From positions 1,736,001 through 1,800,000 of the forward strand of contig NZ_CP016591.1 of NCBI RefSeq assembly GCF_001698205.1: a stretch of 64,000 nucleotides of DNA, read 5' to 3'. The position numbers and the translations under genes were made by a program. Below, one piece after another: positions 1-9,351 of this stretch. Within the stretch, counting starts at the first letter, position 1, and the number at the start of each line of letters is the position of its first letter. This DNA is from Tsuneonella dongtanensis. Lineage in GTDB: Bacteria > Pseudomonadota > Alphaproteobacteria > Sphingomonadales > Sphingomonadaceae. The notes beneath the pieces were generated by a model. The model was not told where the DNA came from, ran no database searches, and worked only from the letters and a program-made list of their open reading frames with translations.

Positions 1-1
1 C

Positions 2-295
2 GGGGCCCTGCTGCACCTCATCGAAACCCTTTGGCGCATGCGCGAGGACATCGTGCCGGTGAAGCGCGCTTACGAAGCCGTTTGCGACGACGATCCCAAG
101 GCGCGGGCAAACGAGCACCGCGAAATTCTCGATGCGCTGCGCGCGCGCGATTGCGACCGGGCGCGATCTGCGATGCGCGCGCATTTTCATCGCCTCATTG
201 CAGCGATGCTCGACGCCACCGAGCGCGAGGCACTCCGCGAGTTGCAGGAGCGCGTATCACAGAGCCGCGAACGTTTCCTCGCTGGCTCGGTGTGA
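2..295 (+). CDS. FadR-type GntR regulator, C-terminal fragment
   Basis: Only the 3' part of the gene lies in the window; the frame is open from base 2 and ends with TGA. The visible 97 residues are helical and look like the end of an FCD ligand-binding domain, with the pattern EHREILDAL, an arginine-rich turn and MRAHFHRLI. FCD domains of FadR-subfamily regulators bind organic acids, often through a metal held by His and Asp. The gene ends about 115 bp before a co-directed alginate-degradation operon, so it is probably that operon's regulator, sensing a uronate-type metabolite (inference). The DNA-binding domain is outside the window. Confidence 0.75.
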   Translation, partial: GALLHLIETLWRMREDIVPVKRAYEAVCDDDPKARANEHREILDALRARDCDRARSAMRAHFHRLIAAMLDATEREALRELQERVSQSRERFLAGSV

Positions 296-309
296 TTGGT
301 ATGACCGAT
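295..309. promoter_or_regulatory. Candidate FadR-family operator upstream of alginate operon
   Basis: ATTGGT-ATG-ACCGAT is an imperfect inverted repeat with a 3-nt spacer and resembles the TGGTnnnACCA operators bound by FadR-type GntR regulators. It starts at the stop codon of the FadR-type gene and precedes the PL6 gene. A weak sigma70-like pair (TTGGAC at 309-314, TAAGGT at 331-336) lies directly downstream, so a bound repressor would block RNA polymerase. The motif is seen; the binding is inferred. Confidence 0.4.
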
Positions 310-410
310 TGGACTGGCAATAATTCTGCTTAAGGTATTCGAGATTGGTTGACTCGATGCGTTTGCCTAGCTAATCGATATTTCGGTTCGGGATCGAGGG
401 AGCGGCAACA

Positions 411-2660
411 GTGCGAGTGGAGACGTCTCTCATTGCAGGCTTGCTGGTCGCCTCCGCTCCCTTAAGCGCCGAAGACTTCCTCGTTCATTCGCAGGCAGAG
501 TATGCCGCCGCTGCAAGCAAGGTTCGCGCAGGCGATGCGATCGTGTTGGCGAATGGCGAATGGCGCGACTTCGAGATCGTTCTGTCCGGTCGCGGCACCG
601 TGGAACGCCCGATCGCCCTTCGCGCCCAATCGGCCGGGAAAGTCGTCCTGACGGGCCGGTCCAACCTGCGGATCGGCGGGCAGTTCATCGTCGTCTCCGA
701 TCTCGTTTTCCGCGACGGTTACAGTCCGACGGGCGAGGTGTTGTCGTACCGCACCAGCAAGGACGATCCGGCGCACGACAGCCGGATGACCGGGATCGTT
801 ATCGACGGCTTCAGCAAGCCCGGTCGATACGACGATGACTACTGGATCAGCATGTATGGCCGGAACAACCGGTTCGACCACGGCTATGTTGCCGGCAAGA
901 CCAACAAGGGCGTGACGCTCGCGGTTCGCCTCGACAGCGAAGGCAGTCGGCAGAACGGTCATCGCATCGACCACAACTACTTCGGCAAGCGGCCGGTGCT
1001 GGGATCGAACGGCGGCGAAACGATCCGGGTGGGGACCAGCCAGTTCTCGATGCACGATTCCGGCACGGTGATCGAAAACAACTACTTCGAGGAATGCGAC
1101 GGAGAGGTCGAGATCGTCTCGATCAAGGCGGGCCGCAACGTGGTGCGGGAGAACGTCTTCGATGCGAGCCAGGGGGCGGTGACGCTGCGCCATGGCGACG
1201 GCAACCTGGTCGAGCGCAACGTGTTCCTCGGCCGCGGGAAGCCGCACACCGGGGGCATTCGCGTCATCAACCGCGATCAGACGGTGCGCGGCAACTACAT
1301 GGAAGGGCTTCGGGGCACCGGGTTCGCCAGTGCGCTGGCGGTCATGAACGGCGTGCCCGATTCCCCCGTCCACCGATACGTCCAGGTCACCAACGCCGTC
1401 ATCGAGTACAACTCGATCTTCGATTCCACACGGATCGCGCTCGCGGCCGGGGCAGATGCCGAACGGTCGGCACCGCCGACGGCGTCGCTGGTCGAGAACA
1501 ATTTGCTCTCAGGGGAGGGCGACGGCCTGTTCGTGACCGTGGATGACGACGTTTCCGGCATCGCGTTTGCAGGCAACGTCGTTCTTGCCGGATCAGCTGC
1601 CGCCGCGGTGCCCCAACTGGACCGGCGCAAAGTTGCGCTCGAACGGGCGGAGAACGGTTTGCTGTATCCCGTCGGCAAGGAGACACCGAACCTTGGTGCG
1701 CCGCGCGACCTGAAGCCGGTGACGCGTGCCGAAGTGGGGCCGGGTTGGTATCCGAAGCCCGTCCCCGCCGTGGAGGAGACGTCTCGCACGGTACGCGTAT
1801 CGGCGGGCCCGGCAGCGCTGGAGCGCGCGATATCGAACGCGCAACCGGGCGATGTCATCGAACTCGCTCCCGGGCGCTATTTCGTCGAGAAGACCCTGGT
1901 TGTGGACCGGGACGTGTCCGTCGTCGGCGCGGCTGGCCCGAACGATGCAGTCATCGCCTTCGCGCGCCCGAGCCTGTTCGAGATCGCGGATGGCGTGGCG
2001 CTTCGCCTCGCGAACCTCGCCATCACGGGTGACGAGGCGCCCGACAACGTCGGCAATGCCGTCATCCGCACCAGCGCCACCCCAATGCGCGGCAATTTCA
2101 CGCTGGAACTGGACCGGGTCGCCGTGCGCGACCTCAATGTGAACCGCGCGTTCGATGTCGTGGTCGTCGGAAAGAGCGCCTTTGCGGATTCGATCGTGGT
2201 CCGGAACAGCAGCTTCTCGAACATCACGGGTGCGGTGATCCGGGCTGATGCGGAAAGCGACGATTTCGGTCAGTACGGCGTAGAATTCGTCACCGTTGCG
2301 AAGTCGAATTTCAGCAACGTGGGCGGAGGTGTCGCCGTCCTTTATCGGGGCGGCCGCGACGAAAGCACGTTCGGTCCCCATTTCGCGATGACCGGGTCGC
2401 AAATCTCAGGCAGCGGGAAGGCAGGAGCAGACCAGCCGTCCGTGCACCTTCACGGCGTCCAGGAATCGCGAATATCGGGCAACACGTTCTCGGCATCCGG
2501 GCCGGTCCGCGTCGTCCATACGGTCGGGGTGCCAGACACCGTCATAACGGGCAACACGTTCGACACGGCCGCCCCGATCGAAGTGATCGAACTCGAGCAT
2601 CGCGGCGCACCGCGGGCCGACACGTCGGGCAACCTCTTGCCCACGGATGGCCGCAAGTGA
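411..2660 (+). CDS. Polysaccharide lyase family 6 (alginate lyase)
   Basis: Secreted or periplasmic alginate lyase of 749 residues, starting at GTG with a GAGGGAG ribosome site upstream. Residues 1-20 form a signal peptide. The first half is a parallel beta-helix of the chondroitinase B/PL6 type: an NGGETIR motif at 200-206, then Lys239 (SIKAG) and Arg260 (LRHG), which match the catalytic Lys/Arg pair of this family. The second half (from about 460) is another beta-helix-like region rich in N-x-F turns, as in long two-domain PL6 enzymes. It should cut alginate by beta-elimination; whether it is endo- or exo-acting is not visible. The stop overlaps the GTG start of the PL17 gene by 4 nt, so the two are translationally coupled. 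Confidence 0.9.
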   Translation: MRVETSLIAGLLVASAPLSAEDFLVHSQAEYAAAASKVRAGDAIVLANGEWRDFEIVLSGRGTVERPIALRAQSAGKVVLTGRSNLRIGGQFIVVSDLVFRDGYSPTGEVLSYRTSKDDPAHDSRMTGIVIDGFSKPGRYDDDYWISMYGRNNRFDHGYVAGKTNKGVTLAVRLDSEGSRQNGHRIDHNYFGKRPVLGSNGGETIRVGTSQFSMHDSGTVIENNYFEECDGEVEIVSIKAGRNVVRENVFDASQGAVTLRHGDGNLVERNVFLGRGKPHTGGIRVINRDQTVRGNYMEGLRGTGFASALAVMNGVPDSPVHRYVQVTNAVIEYNSIFDSTRIALAAGADAERSAPPTASLVENNLLSGEGDGLFVTVDDDVSGIAFAGNVVLAGSAAAAVPQLDRRKVALERAENGLLYPVGKETPNLGAPRDLKPVTRAEVGPGWYPKPVPAVEETSRTVRVSAGPAALERAISNAQPGDVIELAPGRYFVEKTLVVDRDVSVVGAAGPNDAVIAFARPSLFEIADGVALRLANLAITGDEAPDNVGNAVIRTSATPMRGNFTLELDRVAVRDLNVNRAFDVVVVGKSAFADSIVVRNSSFSNITGAVIRADAESDDFGQYGVEFVTVAKSNFSNVGGGVAVLYRGGRDESTFGPHFAMTGSQISGSGKAGADQPSVHLHGVQESRISGNTFSASGPVRVVHTVGVPDTVITGNTFDTAAPIEVIELEHRGAPRADTSGNLLPTDGRK

Positions 2661-4834
2661 TCTTGCGCAGCGCACCGCTGGCGCTCGGCCTGGCCCTTTC
2701 TGCGATCCCGGCTGCGGCAGTTGCCCAGCCAGTGACCGACGCGGCGAGCGGCACGGCAGAGCAGACTTCGCTGTTCGCCGCAGAGCTTCGCGACGCCCGC
2801 GCATTCGTCGACGGGATGATCGGAGAAGGCGTCGTGGTGCCGGTGCCGAAGGATCCCGGCGGTGGCTACACGCACGAACAGCACAAGCGCAATTACCGTG
2901 CCCTGCAACTGGGCGGCAGGCTCTATTCGCTGACGGGAGAGCGCAAGTACGCCGACTATGTGCGCGACGTCCTGCTGGCCTATGCAAAGCTGTATCCGAA
3001 GCTGGACGACCATCCGGCGAAAGCCAACCAGCACCCGGGGCGCCTGTTCTGGCAAGTGCTGAACGATGCCGTCTGGCTGGTCCATGCAGCGCAGGGATAC
3101 GAGGCGATCCGCGACATTCTTCCGCAGGGCGAGCGGCGCATCATCGACGAAAACGTCTTCCGCGCCGCGGCACGATTCCTTGCCGTGGACTCTCGTGCGA
3201 CCTTCGACCGCATCCACAACCATGCGACCTGGGCCGCGGCGGGTGTCGGGATGACGGGTTACGTGCTGGGCGACCAAGCGCTTGTCGACCTTGCCTTGCG
3301 CGGGTCGGACGGCACCGGACGCACCGGTTTCCTGCGGCAGGTCGACGAGCTTTTCTCGCCCGACGGATATTACGCTGAAGGTCCGTATTATCAGCGTTAC
3401 GCGCTCTTGCCGTTCTTGGTTTTCGCTGACGCAATCGAGCGCCGCGAGCCGGGCCGTCGCATTTTCGAACGGCGCGAAGGAGTGCTGCTGAAGGCACTCG
3501 ATACGACGATCCAGCTGACTTATGGCGGCTGTTTCTTCCCGCTCAACGATGCCCTGAAGGACAAGTGCCTGCGCACCGACGAGCTCTACGAAGGGGTGGC
3601 AATCGGCTATGCGCGGACGAAGGCCCCGGGTCTTCTGTCCATTGCCCAATGGCAAGGCCGCACCGTCCTGACGGCGGCAGGGCAAGCCCTTTCCATGGAC
3701 CTTGCCGATGGCAAGGCACGGCCCTTTCCGTTTCGCACGACACTGCTTCGGGATGGACCGGGCGGCGAGAAGGGCGCGCTGGCCGTGCTGCGTGAGGGGG
3801 CGGGCTTCGACGGGTCCGCGCTCATCGCCAAGAACACCTCGCAGGGAATGGGCCACGGCCATTTCGACAAGCTTGGCTGGCAGTTCTACGATAACGGCAA
3901 CGAGGTCGTGACCGACTACGGCGCCGCTCGCTTCCTGAACATTCCGGCGAAAGAGGGCGGTCGATATCTCCCCGAGAACGAGACCTGGGCGAAGCAGACC
4001 ATCGCGCACAACACGCTCGTCGTGGACGGTAAAAGTCACTTCGGCGGCGACCCGGAACTGGCCGAACGGCATGCTCCGCGACAGCTGGCTTTCGTCGAAA
4101 GCGACCGCCTCAAGCTGAGCGCGGCCGAGATCGACAGCGCCTATCCCGGCGTGAGGATGCAGCGGGTGCTGGCGCTCGTGCGGCTGTCCGACATTGCGGA
4201 ACCGTTGGTTGTCGACGTGCTGAGGTCAGAGTCGGAAACTGCTCATGTCTATCAGCTGCCGCTGCACTTCAACGGGCACATCATGCGGAGCGGTTTTGTC
4301 AGGACGTCGTTCACGCAGGCTCGCCCCGTGCTGGGTGACGCGAATGGCCTGCAGCACATCTGGATCGACGCTCGAGGTCAACCGAAGTCCGCCACGGATG
4401 GCTTCCTGACATGGCTGACCGGCGACCGGTTCTACACGGCTCGATGGATTCCCCAATCCGGCGCCACGGTGCTGATCGGCGAAAGCGGCGCGAACGATCC
4501 CGACTTCAACCTTCGACGCGAACCGATGGTGATCCAGCAGGTCTCGGCCGTCCGCTCGCCGGTGTTCGTCACCGTCCTCGAACCGCACGGTCGGTACGAT
4601 GGGGCCGCTGAACGCACCGATGAAAGCGAAAGCCGGGTTGCGTCGCTTTCGCACCAGCGGTCGGGCCAATACGATCTCGTCACCGTCGAGCGCCGAGATG
4701 GACGCAAGCACACGCTCGCGATTTCGTGGGTCGACGACCCCGATCGCGATCACACCGCTATCATCGAAGGTCGCGACGTCGTCTGGCGGGGATTCGCGGC
4801 GCTGGTTGATAACCCCAGGGAAAACGCGCCATGA
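2657..4834 (+). CDS. PL17 oligoalginate lyase, heparinase II/III family
   Basis: 725 residues with a signal peptide (cleavage near AVA-Q24). An alpha-barrel domain at about 40-350 is followed by a heparinase II/III-like beta-sheet domain. Asn188-His189 (NHATW) and Tyr245 (GPYYQRYA) have the spacing of the catalytic residues of PL17 exo-oligoalginate lyases, and HGHFD at 400-404 fits the metal site region of the C-terminal domain. The enzyme should release unsaturated monouronate, which opens to 4-deoxy-L-erythro-5-hexoseulose uronate (DEH). The GTG start overlaps the PL6 stop and its own TGA overlaps the transporter ATG, which places it in the middle of a coupled three-gene run. Confidence 0.92.
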   Translation: MILRSAPLALGLALSAIPAAAVAQPVTDAASGTAEQTSLFAAELRDARAFVDGMIGEGVVVPVPKDPGGGYTHEQHKRNYRALQLGGRLYSLTGERKYADYVRDVLLAYAKLYPKLDDHPAKANQHPGRLFWQVLNDAVWLVHAAQGYEAIRDILPQGERRIIDENVFRAAARFLAVDSRATFDRIHNHATWAAAGVGMTGYVLGDQALVDLALRGSDGTGRTGFLRQVDELFSPDGYYAEGPYYQRYALLPFLVFADAIERREPGRRIFERREGVLLKALDTTIQLTYGGCFFPLNDALKDKCLRTDELYEGVAIGYARTKAPGLLSIAQWQGRTVLTAAGQALSMDLADGKARPFPFRTTLLRDGPGGEKGALAVLREGAGFDGSALIAKNTSQGMGHGHFDKLGWQFYDNGNEVVTDYGAARFLNIPAKEGGRYLPENETWAKQTIAHNTLVVDGKSHFGGDPELAERHAPRQLAFVESDRLKLSAAEIDSAYPGVRMQRVLALVRLSDIAEPLVVDVLRSESETAHVYQLPLHFNGHIMRSGFVRTSFTQARPVLGDANGLQHIWIDARGQPKSATDGFLTWLTGDRFYTARWIPQSGATVLIGESGANDPDFNLRREPMVIQQVSAVRSPVFVTVLEPHGRYDGAAERTDESESRVASLSHQRSGQYDLVTVERRDGRKHTLAISWVDDPDRDHTAIIEGRDVVWRGFAALVDNPRENAP

Positions 4835-6108
4835 AACCGAACGGAAAGCTGCGCTGGATCGTCGTTTCCCTTGTCGCACTGGCAACGGTGATCAACTACG
4901 TCGACCGCGGCGCGCTGGGATTTCTCTGGCCCGAAATCTCCGAAGACCTTGGGCTGTCGAAGCTCGACTACGCGATCATCCTGAACTTCTTCACGTTCGC
5001 ATATGCATTCGGGCAAACCCTGTTCGGCAAGATTTTCGACTGGATCGGTACGCGCCTCGGCTTCGTGCTGTCGATTGCGGTCTGGTCGGCGGCAACGATG
5101 CTCCATGCCGTTGCGACCGGGCTGGCAGGCTTCGCCTTTTTCCGCACGCTGCTGGGTCTCTCGGAAGCGGGGAACTGGCCCGGTGCAACCAAGGCCAATG
5201 CAGAGTGGTTCCCGATCGACGAGCGCGCTCTGGCGCAGGGCATATTCAACTCCGGCGCGGCGATCGGCGGGATCGTTTCGGCTCCGGTGGTGGCCTACCT
5301 GTTCGTCTTTCTCGGGTCGTGGCAGGCGACCTTTGTCGCGATCGGTCTGCTGGGCTTCCTCTGGTTGGTGCCGTGGCTGATCGTCTACAAGTCCGGGCCT
5401 GAGGCGCACCCCTGGATCTCCGCTGAAGAACGCCACTACATACTGACCGGGCAACGCCACCATGCCGCGACGGACGATGCGCCGGCCTATGCGCCCGGCG
5501 CGCGGGAAATCCTGTCGCGCAAGGAGAGCTGGGGTGTGATCCTCGCCTCGTTCTTCCTGGACCCGATCTGGTGGCTCTTCGTCGGCTGGCTGCCGCTATA
5601 CCTCTCGGAAACATACGGCTTCGGGGTGACCGAAATCGGACTCTACGCCTGGGTGCCCTATGTGGGCGCGATGCTTGGGGCGTGGGCGGGCGGCCTGCTG
5701 GCGCGCAACCGGATCGGAGCGGGCTGGTCTGTAGACCGCACACGCAAGATGGTGATCGCGCTCGGCGGGGTGATCATGCTTGTGTCGCTCCTGCTGACGA
5801 TCAAGGCGGCGACGCCGACGGCGGCGGTGCTGCTGATGGCGGCAATCCTCTTCGGGTTCCAGGTTTCGGTCGGCAACATCCAGACCTTGCCCAGCGACTT
5901 CTACGGCGGGGCGTCGGTGGCGACCCTGGCGGGTTTTGCGGGGACCGCAGCCAAGCTGGCGGTCGTCGGGCTCAACTTCCTGATTCCGGTCATCACAGTC
6001 CAGAGCTATGCGCCCGCATTCGCGGTGGGGGCGGGGCTCGCCATCGCGTCGGTCGCTTCAATCTACCTTCTGTGCCCCTCAATCCGACCTCTTCATCCGC
6101 GCGCGTGA
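4831..6108 (+). CDS. MFS transporter, anion:cation symporter type (hexuronate/DEH uptake)
   Basis: 425-residue major facilitator protein with about 12 membrane segments. The N-terminal part (INYVDRGALGFLWPEI, then LGLSEAGNWPGATKANAEWFP) is characteristic of the anion:cation symporter family that includes the hexuronate transporter ExuT. Its ATG overlaps the stop of the PL17 lyase (ATGA). The position in the operon suggests inner-membrane uptake of DEH or unsaturated monouronate released by the two lyases. The substrate is inferred from context; family membership is clear. Confidence 0.88.
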   Translation: MKPNGKLRWIVVSLVALATVINYVDRGALGFLWPEISEDLGLSKLDYAIILNFFTFAYAFGQTLFGKIFDWIGTRLGFVLSIAVWSAATMLHAVATGLAGFAFFRTLLGLSEAGNWPGATKANAEWFPIDERALAQGIFNSGAAIGGIVSAPVVAYLFVFLGSWQATFVAIGLLGFLWLVPWLIVYKSGPEAHPWISAEERHYILTGQRHHAATDDAPAYAPGAREILSRKESWGVILASFFLDPIWWLFVGWLPLYLSETYGFGVTEIGLYAWVPYVGAMLGAWAGGLLARNRIGAGWSVDRTRKMVIALGGVIMLVSLLLTIKAATPTAAVLLMAAILFGFQVSVGNIQTLPSDFYGGASVATLAGFAGTAAKLAVVGLNFLIPVITVQSYAPAFAVGAGLAIASVASIYLLCPSIRPLHPRA

Positions 6109-6143
6109 GCACCGGCTGACAATCATCGAACGAAAGTGAAATC

Positions 6144-6899
6144 ATGGGAAGACTGACGAACAAGGTGGCGATCGTGACGGGGGGCAGCCGCGACATCGGG
6201 CGGGCTGTTTCCGTGGCCCTGGCTCGCGAAGGTGCAGCGGTCGTCGTGAACTATCTCCATGACGAGGATGCCGCCAGCGACACCGTGGCGGATATCGTAG
6301 GCGCCGGGGGAACTGCGAAGGCGGTGCGGGGCGACATGACCTTGCCCACGGACGTCGATAGCCTGGTTGCAGAAGCCCGGTCTGAATATGGCGAGACGAT
6401 TCATATCCTCGTCAACGTGACCGGCGGGATGGTCGAGCGGCGAACTCTCGAGCGGATGGATCTCGATTTTCTCGAGCACGTCATGCGGCTCAACCTGACG
6501 TCGACGTTCCTCGCAACGAAGGCGGTCGTGCCGCACATGCCCGCTGGCGGGGCGATCGTAAATTTCGCTTCGCAGGCCGGCCGCGATGGAGGTGGTCCGG
6601 GAGCTTCGGCTTATGCCACCAGCAAGGCGGCCGTGATGACCTTTACCCGGGCCATGGCCAAGGAGCTCGGGCCGCAAGGCATCCGCGTGAACGCACTGTG
6701 CCCGGGCATGATCGCCACCACCTTCCACGACACCTTCACCAAGGACGAAGTTCGCGCGAACGTGGCGGCCGCTACTCCACTCCGTCGGCAGGGAGATGCG
6801 CGTGAGCCGGCGGATGCAGTCGTTTTCCTCGCCAGCGACGAGTCGTCGTTCATCACCGGGGCGAACGTCGACATCAACGGCGGAATGTTCTTTTCGTAG
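6144..6899 (+). CDS. SDR oxidoreductase, probable DEH reductase
   Basis: Classical short-chain dehydrogenase of 251 residues: cofactor motif TGGSRDIG at 12-19, catalytic Ser143, Tyr157 and Lys161 (YATSK). The usual NNAG motif reads NVTGG at 91-95, and the third glycine of the cofactor loop is replaced by Asp. Last gene of the alginate operon, 35 nt after the transporter. By analogy with the SDR-type DEH reductases of alginate-degrading sphingomonads it should reduce DEH to 2-keto-3-deoxygluconate with NAD(P)H. KDG kinase and KDPG aldolase are not in the window. The following gene is convergent. Confidence 0.8.
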   Translation: MGRLTNKVAIVTGGSRDIGRAVSVALAREGAAVVVNYLHDEDAASDTVADIVGAGGTAKAVRGDMTLPTDVDSLVAEARSEYGETIHILVNVTGGMVERRTLERMDLDFLEHVMRLNLTSTFLATKAVVPHMPAGGAIVNFASQAGRDGGGPGASAYATSKAAVMTFTRAMAKELGPQGIRVNALCPGMIATTFHDTFTKDEVRANVAAATPLRRQGDAREPADAVVFLASDESSFITGANVDINGGMFFS

Positions 6900-6958
6900 G
6901 ATTGTCGCGCGAGATGGCGCTCGAGCAGGGTCGCTTCCCGGCTCTGGCGCTGTCCGGC

Positions 6959-8116
6959 CTAGATCCTCTCGACGACGATCGCCGCGCCGACGCCCATGGC
7001 GCCGGTTGCGACGACCAGGCCCAGCCTTCCATCGCAAGCATCGAGAACGTCCAGCAGGGTTGACGTCAGGATTGCGCCGGTCGCGCCCATCGGATGCCCC
7101 TTGGCGAGGTGCCCGCCGCTCACGTTGACGCGCTCGGGTTCGACCGGGAAATCCCTCAGGAACCTTGCGATCGTGACGGCGAAGGCTTCCATGAACTCGA
7201 TGCGGTCGATTTCCGCAAGCGAGAGGCCAGCTTGAACAAGCGCCTTGTCCATCGCCGCCAGCCCGGCGGTCAGCGATGCGGCCGGGTCGCCGCCGCTTTC
7301 CGCATAGGCGAGGACGCGGGCACGGGGTGCGGGACCGAGGTTTGCGGCTCCAACAAGCGCAAGTCCGGCGCCGTCGCAGACAGGCGGTGCGTGGGCGAGG
7401 GTATGCAGCGGATCGAACCGATTGCCCCCCAGCGCCTCGGCATACTCGGTTTGCAGCGCGGCGAACGCGGACGGCATGGCGGCGAGCGCTTTGGCGGTCG
7501 TGCCCGGACGGGTGCATTCCTCCCCCGTCAGCGATCCAGCAGGGATGCGCGACGCCTGCAGCACCGGGTCTGCGTCGCTCGCGGCGGCGCGCTGTTGTGA
7601 GACGAGCGCAGCGGCGTCGAGCTCGGCCCGGCCGATCCCCAGCGTATGTGCGAGGCGGTCGGCGGCCAGCACCGGTGGAACGAAGCGCCGAGAAGGCGGC
7701 TGATCGACAGACGTATAGAATTCGGCTCGGTCGCTCAGGAACGGAGCGTGGCTCATCATCTCGACGCCCCCGGCGACGACCGAACGCTCCTGTCCCGATG
7801 CCACCTTGGCGATCGCGTGGCCGATCGCGCTCAGCCCGGACGCGCAGTAGTTGTTGATCGTATGCGCCGCGCAAGTGTCGGGTAGGTTCGCCGCGAGCTT
7901 GGATGCCAGCGCAATGTGCCCTCCTTGCGCGCCCGCCTGGGTCACGCAGCCGAGCAGCAACGCGCCGGGTTCGGCCATCGCTTTGTTCGTACGCTCGCGA
8001 AGCGAATCGACGAGGACGCCGACAAGAGTTTCAGGCTTCAGTTCCGCCAGCCCGCCATCAGGGCGTGCCTTGCCGCGCGGGCTCCGGACAGCGTCGTAAA
8101 GAAAGGCAACAGTCAC
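6959..8116 (-). CDS. Thiolase family protein lacking the C-terminal Cys
   Basis: 385 residues with the thiolase fold. It opens with AFLYDAVRSPRGK as in FadA-type acyl-CoA acetyltransferases; the acyl-accepting Cys is Cys91 (NNYCASGL) and the GHP histidine is His341. The second catalytic Cys, normally in a CxGGG motif near the end, is absent: the segment reads VVATGAMGVG. The NEAF motif also reads MEAF. The N-terminal nucleophile is therefore intact but the acid/base Cys is not. It is the last gene of a minus-strand run (CoA ligase, SCP2-type thiolase, this gene), 4 nt after its neighbour, suggesting a role in chain shortening of a CoA-activated substrate, possibly with altered chemistry. Confidence 0.82.
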   Translation of the reverse strand: MTVAFLYDAVRSPRGKARPDGGLAELKPETLVGVLVDSLRERTNKAMAEPGALLLGCVTQAGAQGGHIALASKLAANLPDTCAAHTINNYCASGLSAIGHAIAKVASGQERSVVAGGVEMMSHAPFLSDRAEFYTSVDQPPSRRFVPPVLAADRLAHTLGIGRAELDAAALVSQQRAAASDADPVLQASRIPAGSLTGEECTRPGTTAKALAAMPSAFAALQTEYAEALGGNRFDPLHTLAHAPPVCDGAGLALVGAANLGPAPRARVLAYAESGGDPAASLTAGLAAMDKALVQAGLSLAEIDRIEFMEAFAVTIARFLRDFPVEPERVNVSGGHLAKGHPMGATGAILTSTLLDVLDACDGRLGLVVATGAMGVGAAIVVERI

Positions 8117-8120
8117 GCGG

Positions 8121-9350
8121 TCAGACGCCGACGACGAAGCTCACCGAAGTCGTGGCGCTGCCGCCGACATTGAAGGTGGCGAAGTTCCTCGCTCCTTCGA
8201 CCTGGTAGTCGCCGGCGTTCCCGGTCACTTGGCGCCATGCATCGAGCGTCATGCGTACGCCCGTCGCGCCTACCGGATGGCCGAGCCCGATGAGGCCGCC
8301 CGACGGGTTGACCGGTAACCGGCCGCCAAGCGCGATGGTGCCGTCCTCGACCGCGCGCCAGCTCTCGCCGGGGGGAGTAATGCCGAAATGATCGATGGCC
8401 ATGTACTCGGTAATCGAGAAGCAGTCGTGCACCTCGACGCCGTCGCAAGCGTAAATGTCGGCCATTCCGGCCCGGCCGAGTGCATCCATCATCGCCTTGC
8501 GCACGGTGGGGAACACATAGGGTTGGCCCCGGCTTCCGCTTACCTTGGTCGAGTAGAGCAGCGGCGCGGTGGAATGGCCCCATCCCTTGATCCGTGGAAT
8601 GCTGTCGAGCGCGATGCCGCGCCGCTTCGCATAGGCTTCGGCCACTTCCTTAGAGGCGAGGAAGATGGCCGCCGCACCATCGGTCACCTGGCCGCAGTCG
8701 GCCTTGCGCAGGCTCCCCTCGATGGGCGGGTTGAGCGTGTCGTCGTCGCCGAGGTGGTCGGGCGTGATTGCCCACTTGCGCGTCTGCGAGTTGGGATTGC
8801 GCTTTGCGTTGGCGAAGGCGATCTCCGAAATCCCGCGCAAGTGGGCACGGTCGAGCCCGAAGCGCTCCTCGTATTCCGCGGCGACGTTGGAGAACATGTG
8901 CGGCCAGAGGTACCGGGCCTCCTGCGCCTCGCGGCCGGCCCAGGCAGCGGCACCCAGGTACTCGGCCGCGCGTTGCCCCGGCACGTTGCGCATCAGCTCG
9001 ATGCCGAGGACGAGCGCCAGGTCATACCGGCCCGCTTCAATCTCGGCGCTGGCGGCAAGGATGGCGATGCTGCCCGAAGCGCAGGCGGCTTCGTGACGGG
9101 AAGTCGGGATGCCCGCCAGGTCGGGGTGGACATGGCCGAAGAAGCCGCCGAGCTGGCCCTGTCCGGCGAACAGTTCGCCGACGAAGTTGCCGACGTGCGC
9201 GGTCTCGACCTCGTGCGGCTCGATCCCGGTCGCTGCGAACGCGGCTTCCGCGACGTCGCGAAACAGTTCGAACATGCCGCCGCCCTCGCGCTCGAGATTA
9301 CGGGCGAAATCGGTCTGGGCGCCGCCCAGGATGAACACCTCTCGGGCCAT
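8121..9350 (-). CDS. SCP2-type thiolase (acetyl-CoA acetyltransferase-like)
   Basis: 409 residues from the ATG at 9350, chosen because MAREVFILGGAQTDFAR is the family N-terminus and the start lies 1 nt after the ligase stop. The nucleophile is Cys90 (HEAACASGS), followed by the HDCF motif typical of SCP2 thiolases (EVHDCFSITEYMA) and GLGHPVGATG. SCP2-type thiolases cleave 3-ketoacyl-CoAs with bulky or branched side chains, for example in sterol and isoprenoid breakdown. It lies between the acyl-CoA ligase and the atypical thiolase and probably works with both. Confidence 0.87.
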   Translation of the reverse strand: MAREVFILGGAQTDFARNLEREGGGMFELFRDVAEAAFAATGIEPHEVETAHVGNFVGELFAGQGQLGGFFGHVHPDLAGIPTSRHEAACASGSIAILAASAEIEAGRYDLALVLGIELMRNVPGQRAAEYLGAAAWAGREAQEARYLWPHMFSNVAAEYEERFGLDRAHLRGISEIAFANAKRNPNSQTRKWAITPDHLGDDDTLNPPIEGSLRKADCGQVTDGAAAIFLASKEVAEAYAKRRGIALDSIPRIKGWGHSTAPLLYSTKVSGSRGQPYVFPTVRKAMMDALGRAGMADIYACDGVEVHDCFSITEYMAIDHFGITPPGESWRAVEDGTIALGGRLPVNPSGGLIGLGHPVGATGVRMTLDAWRQVTGNAGDYQVEGARNFATFNVGGSATTSVSFVVGV

Positions 9351-9351
9351 G

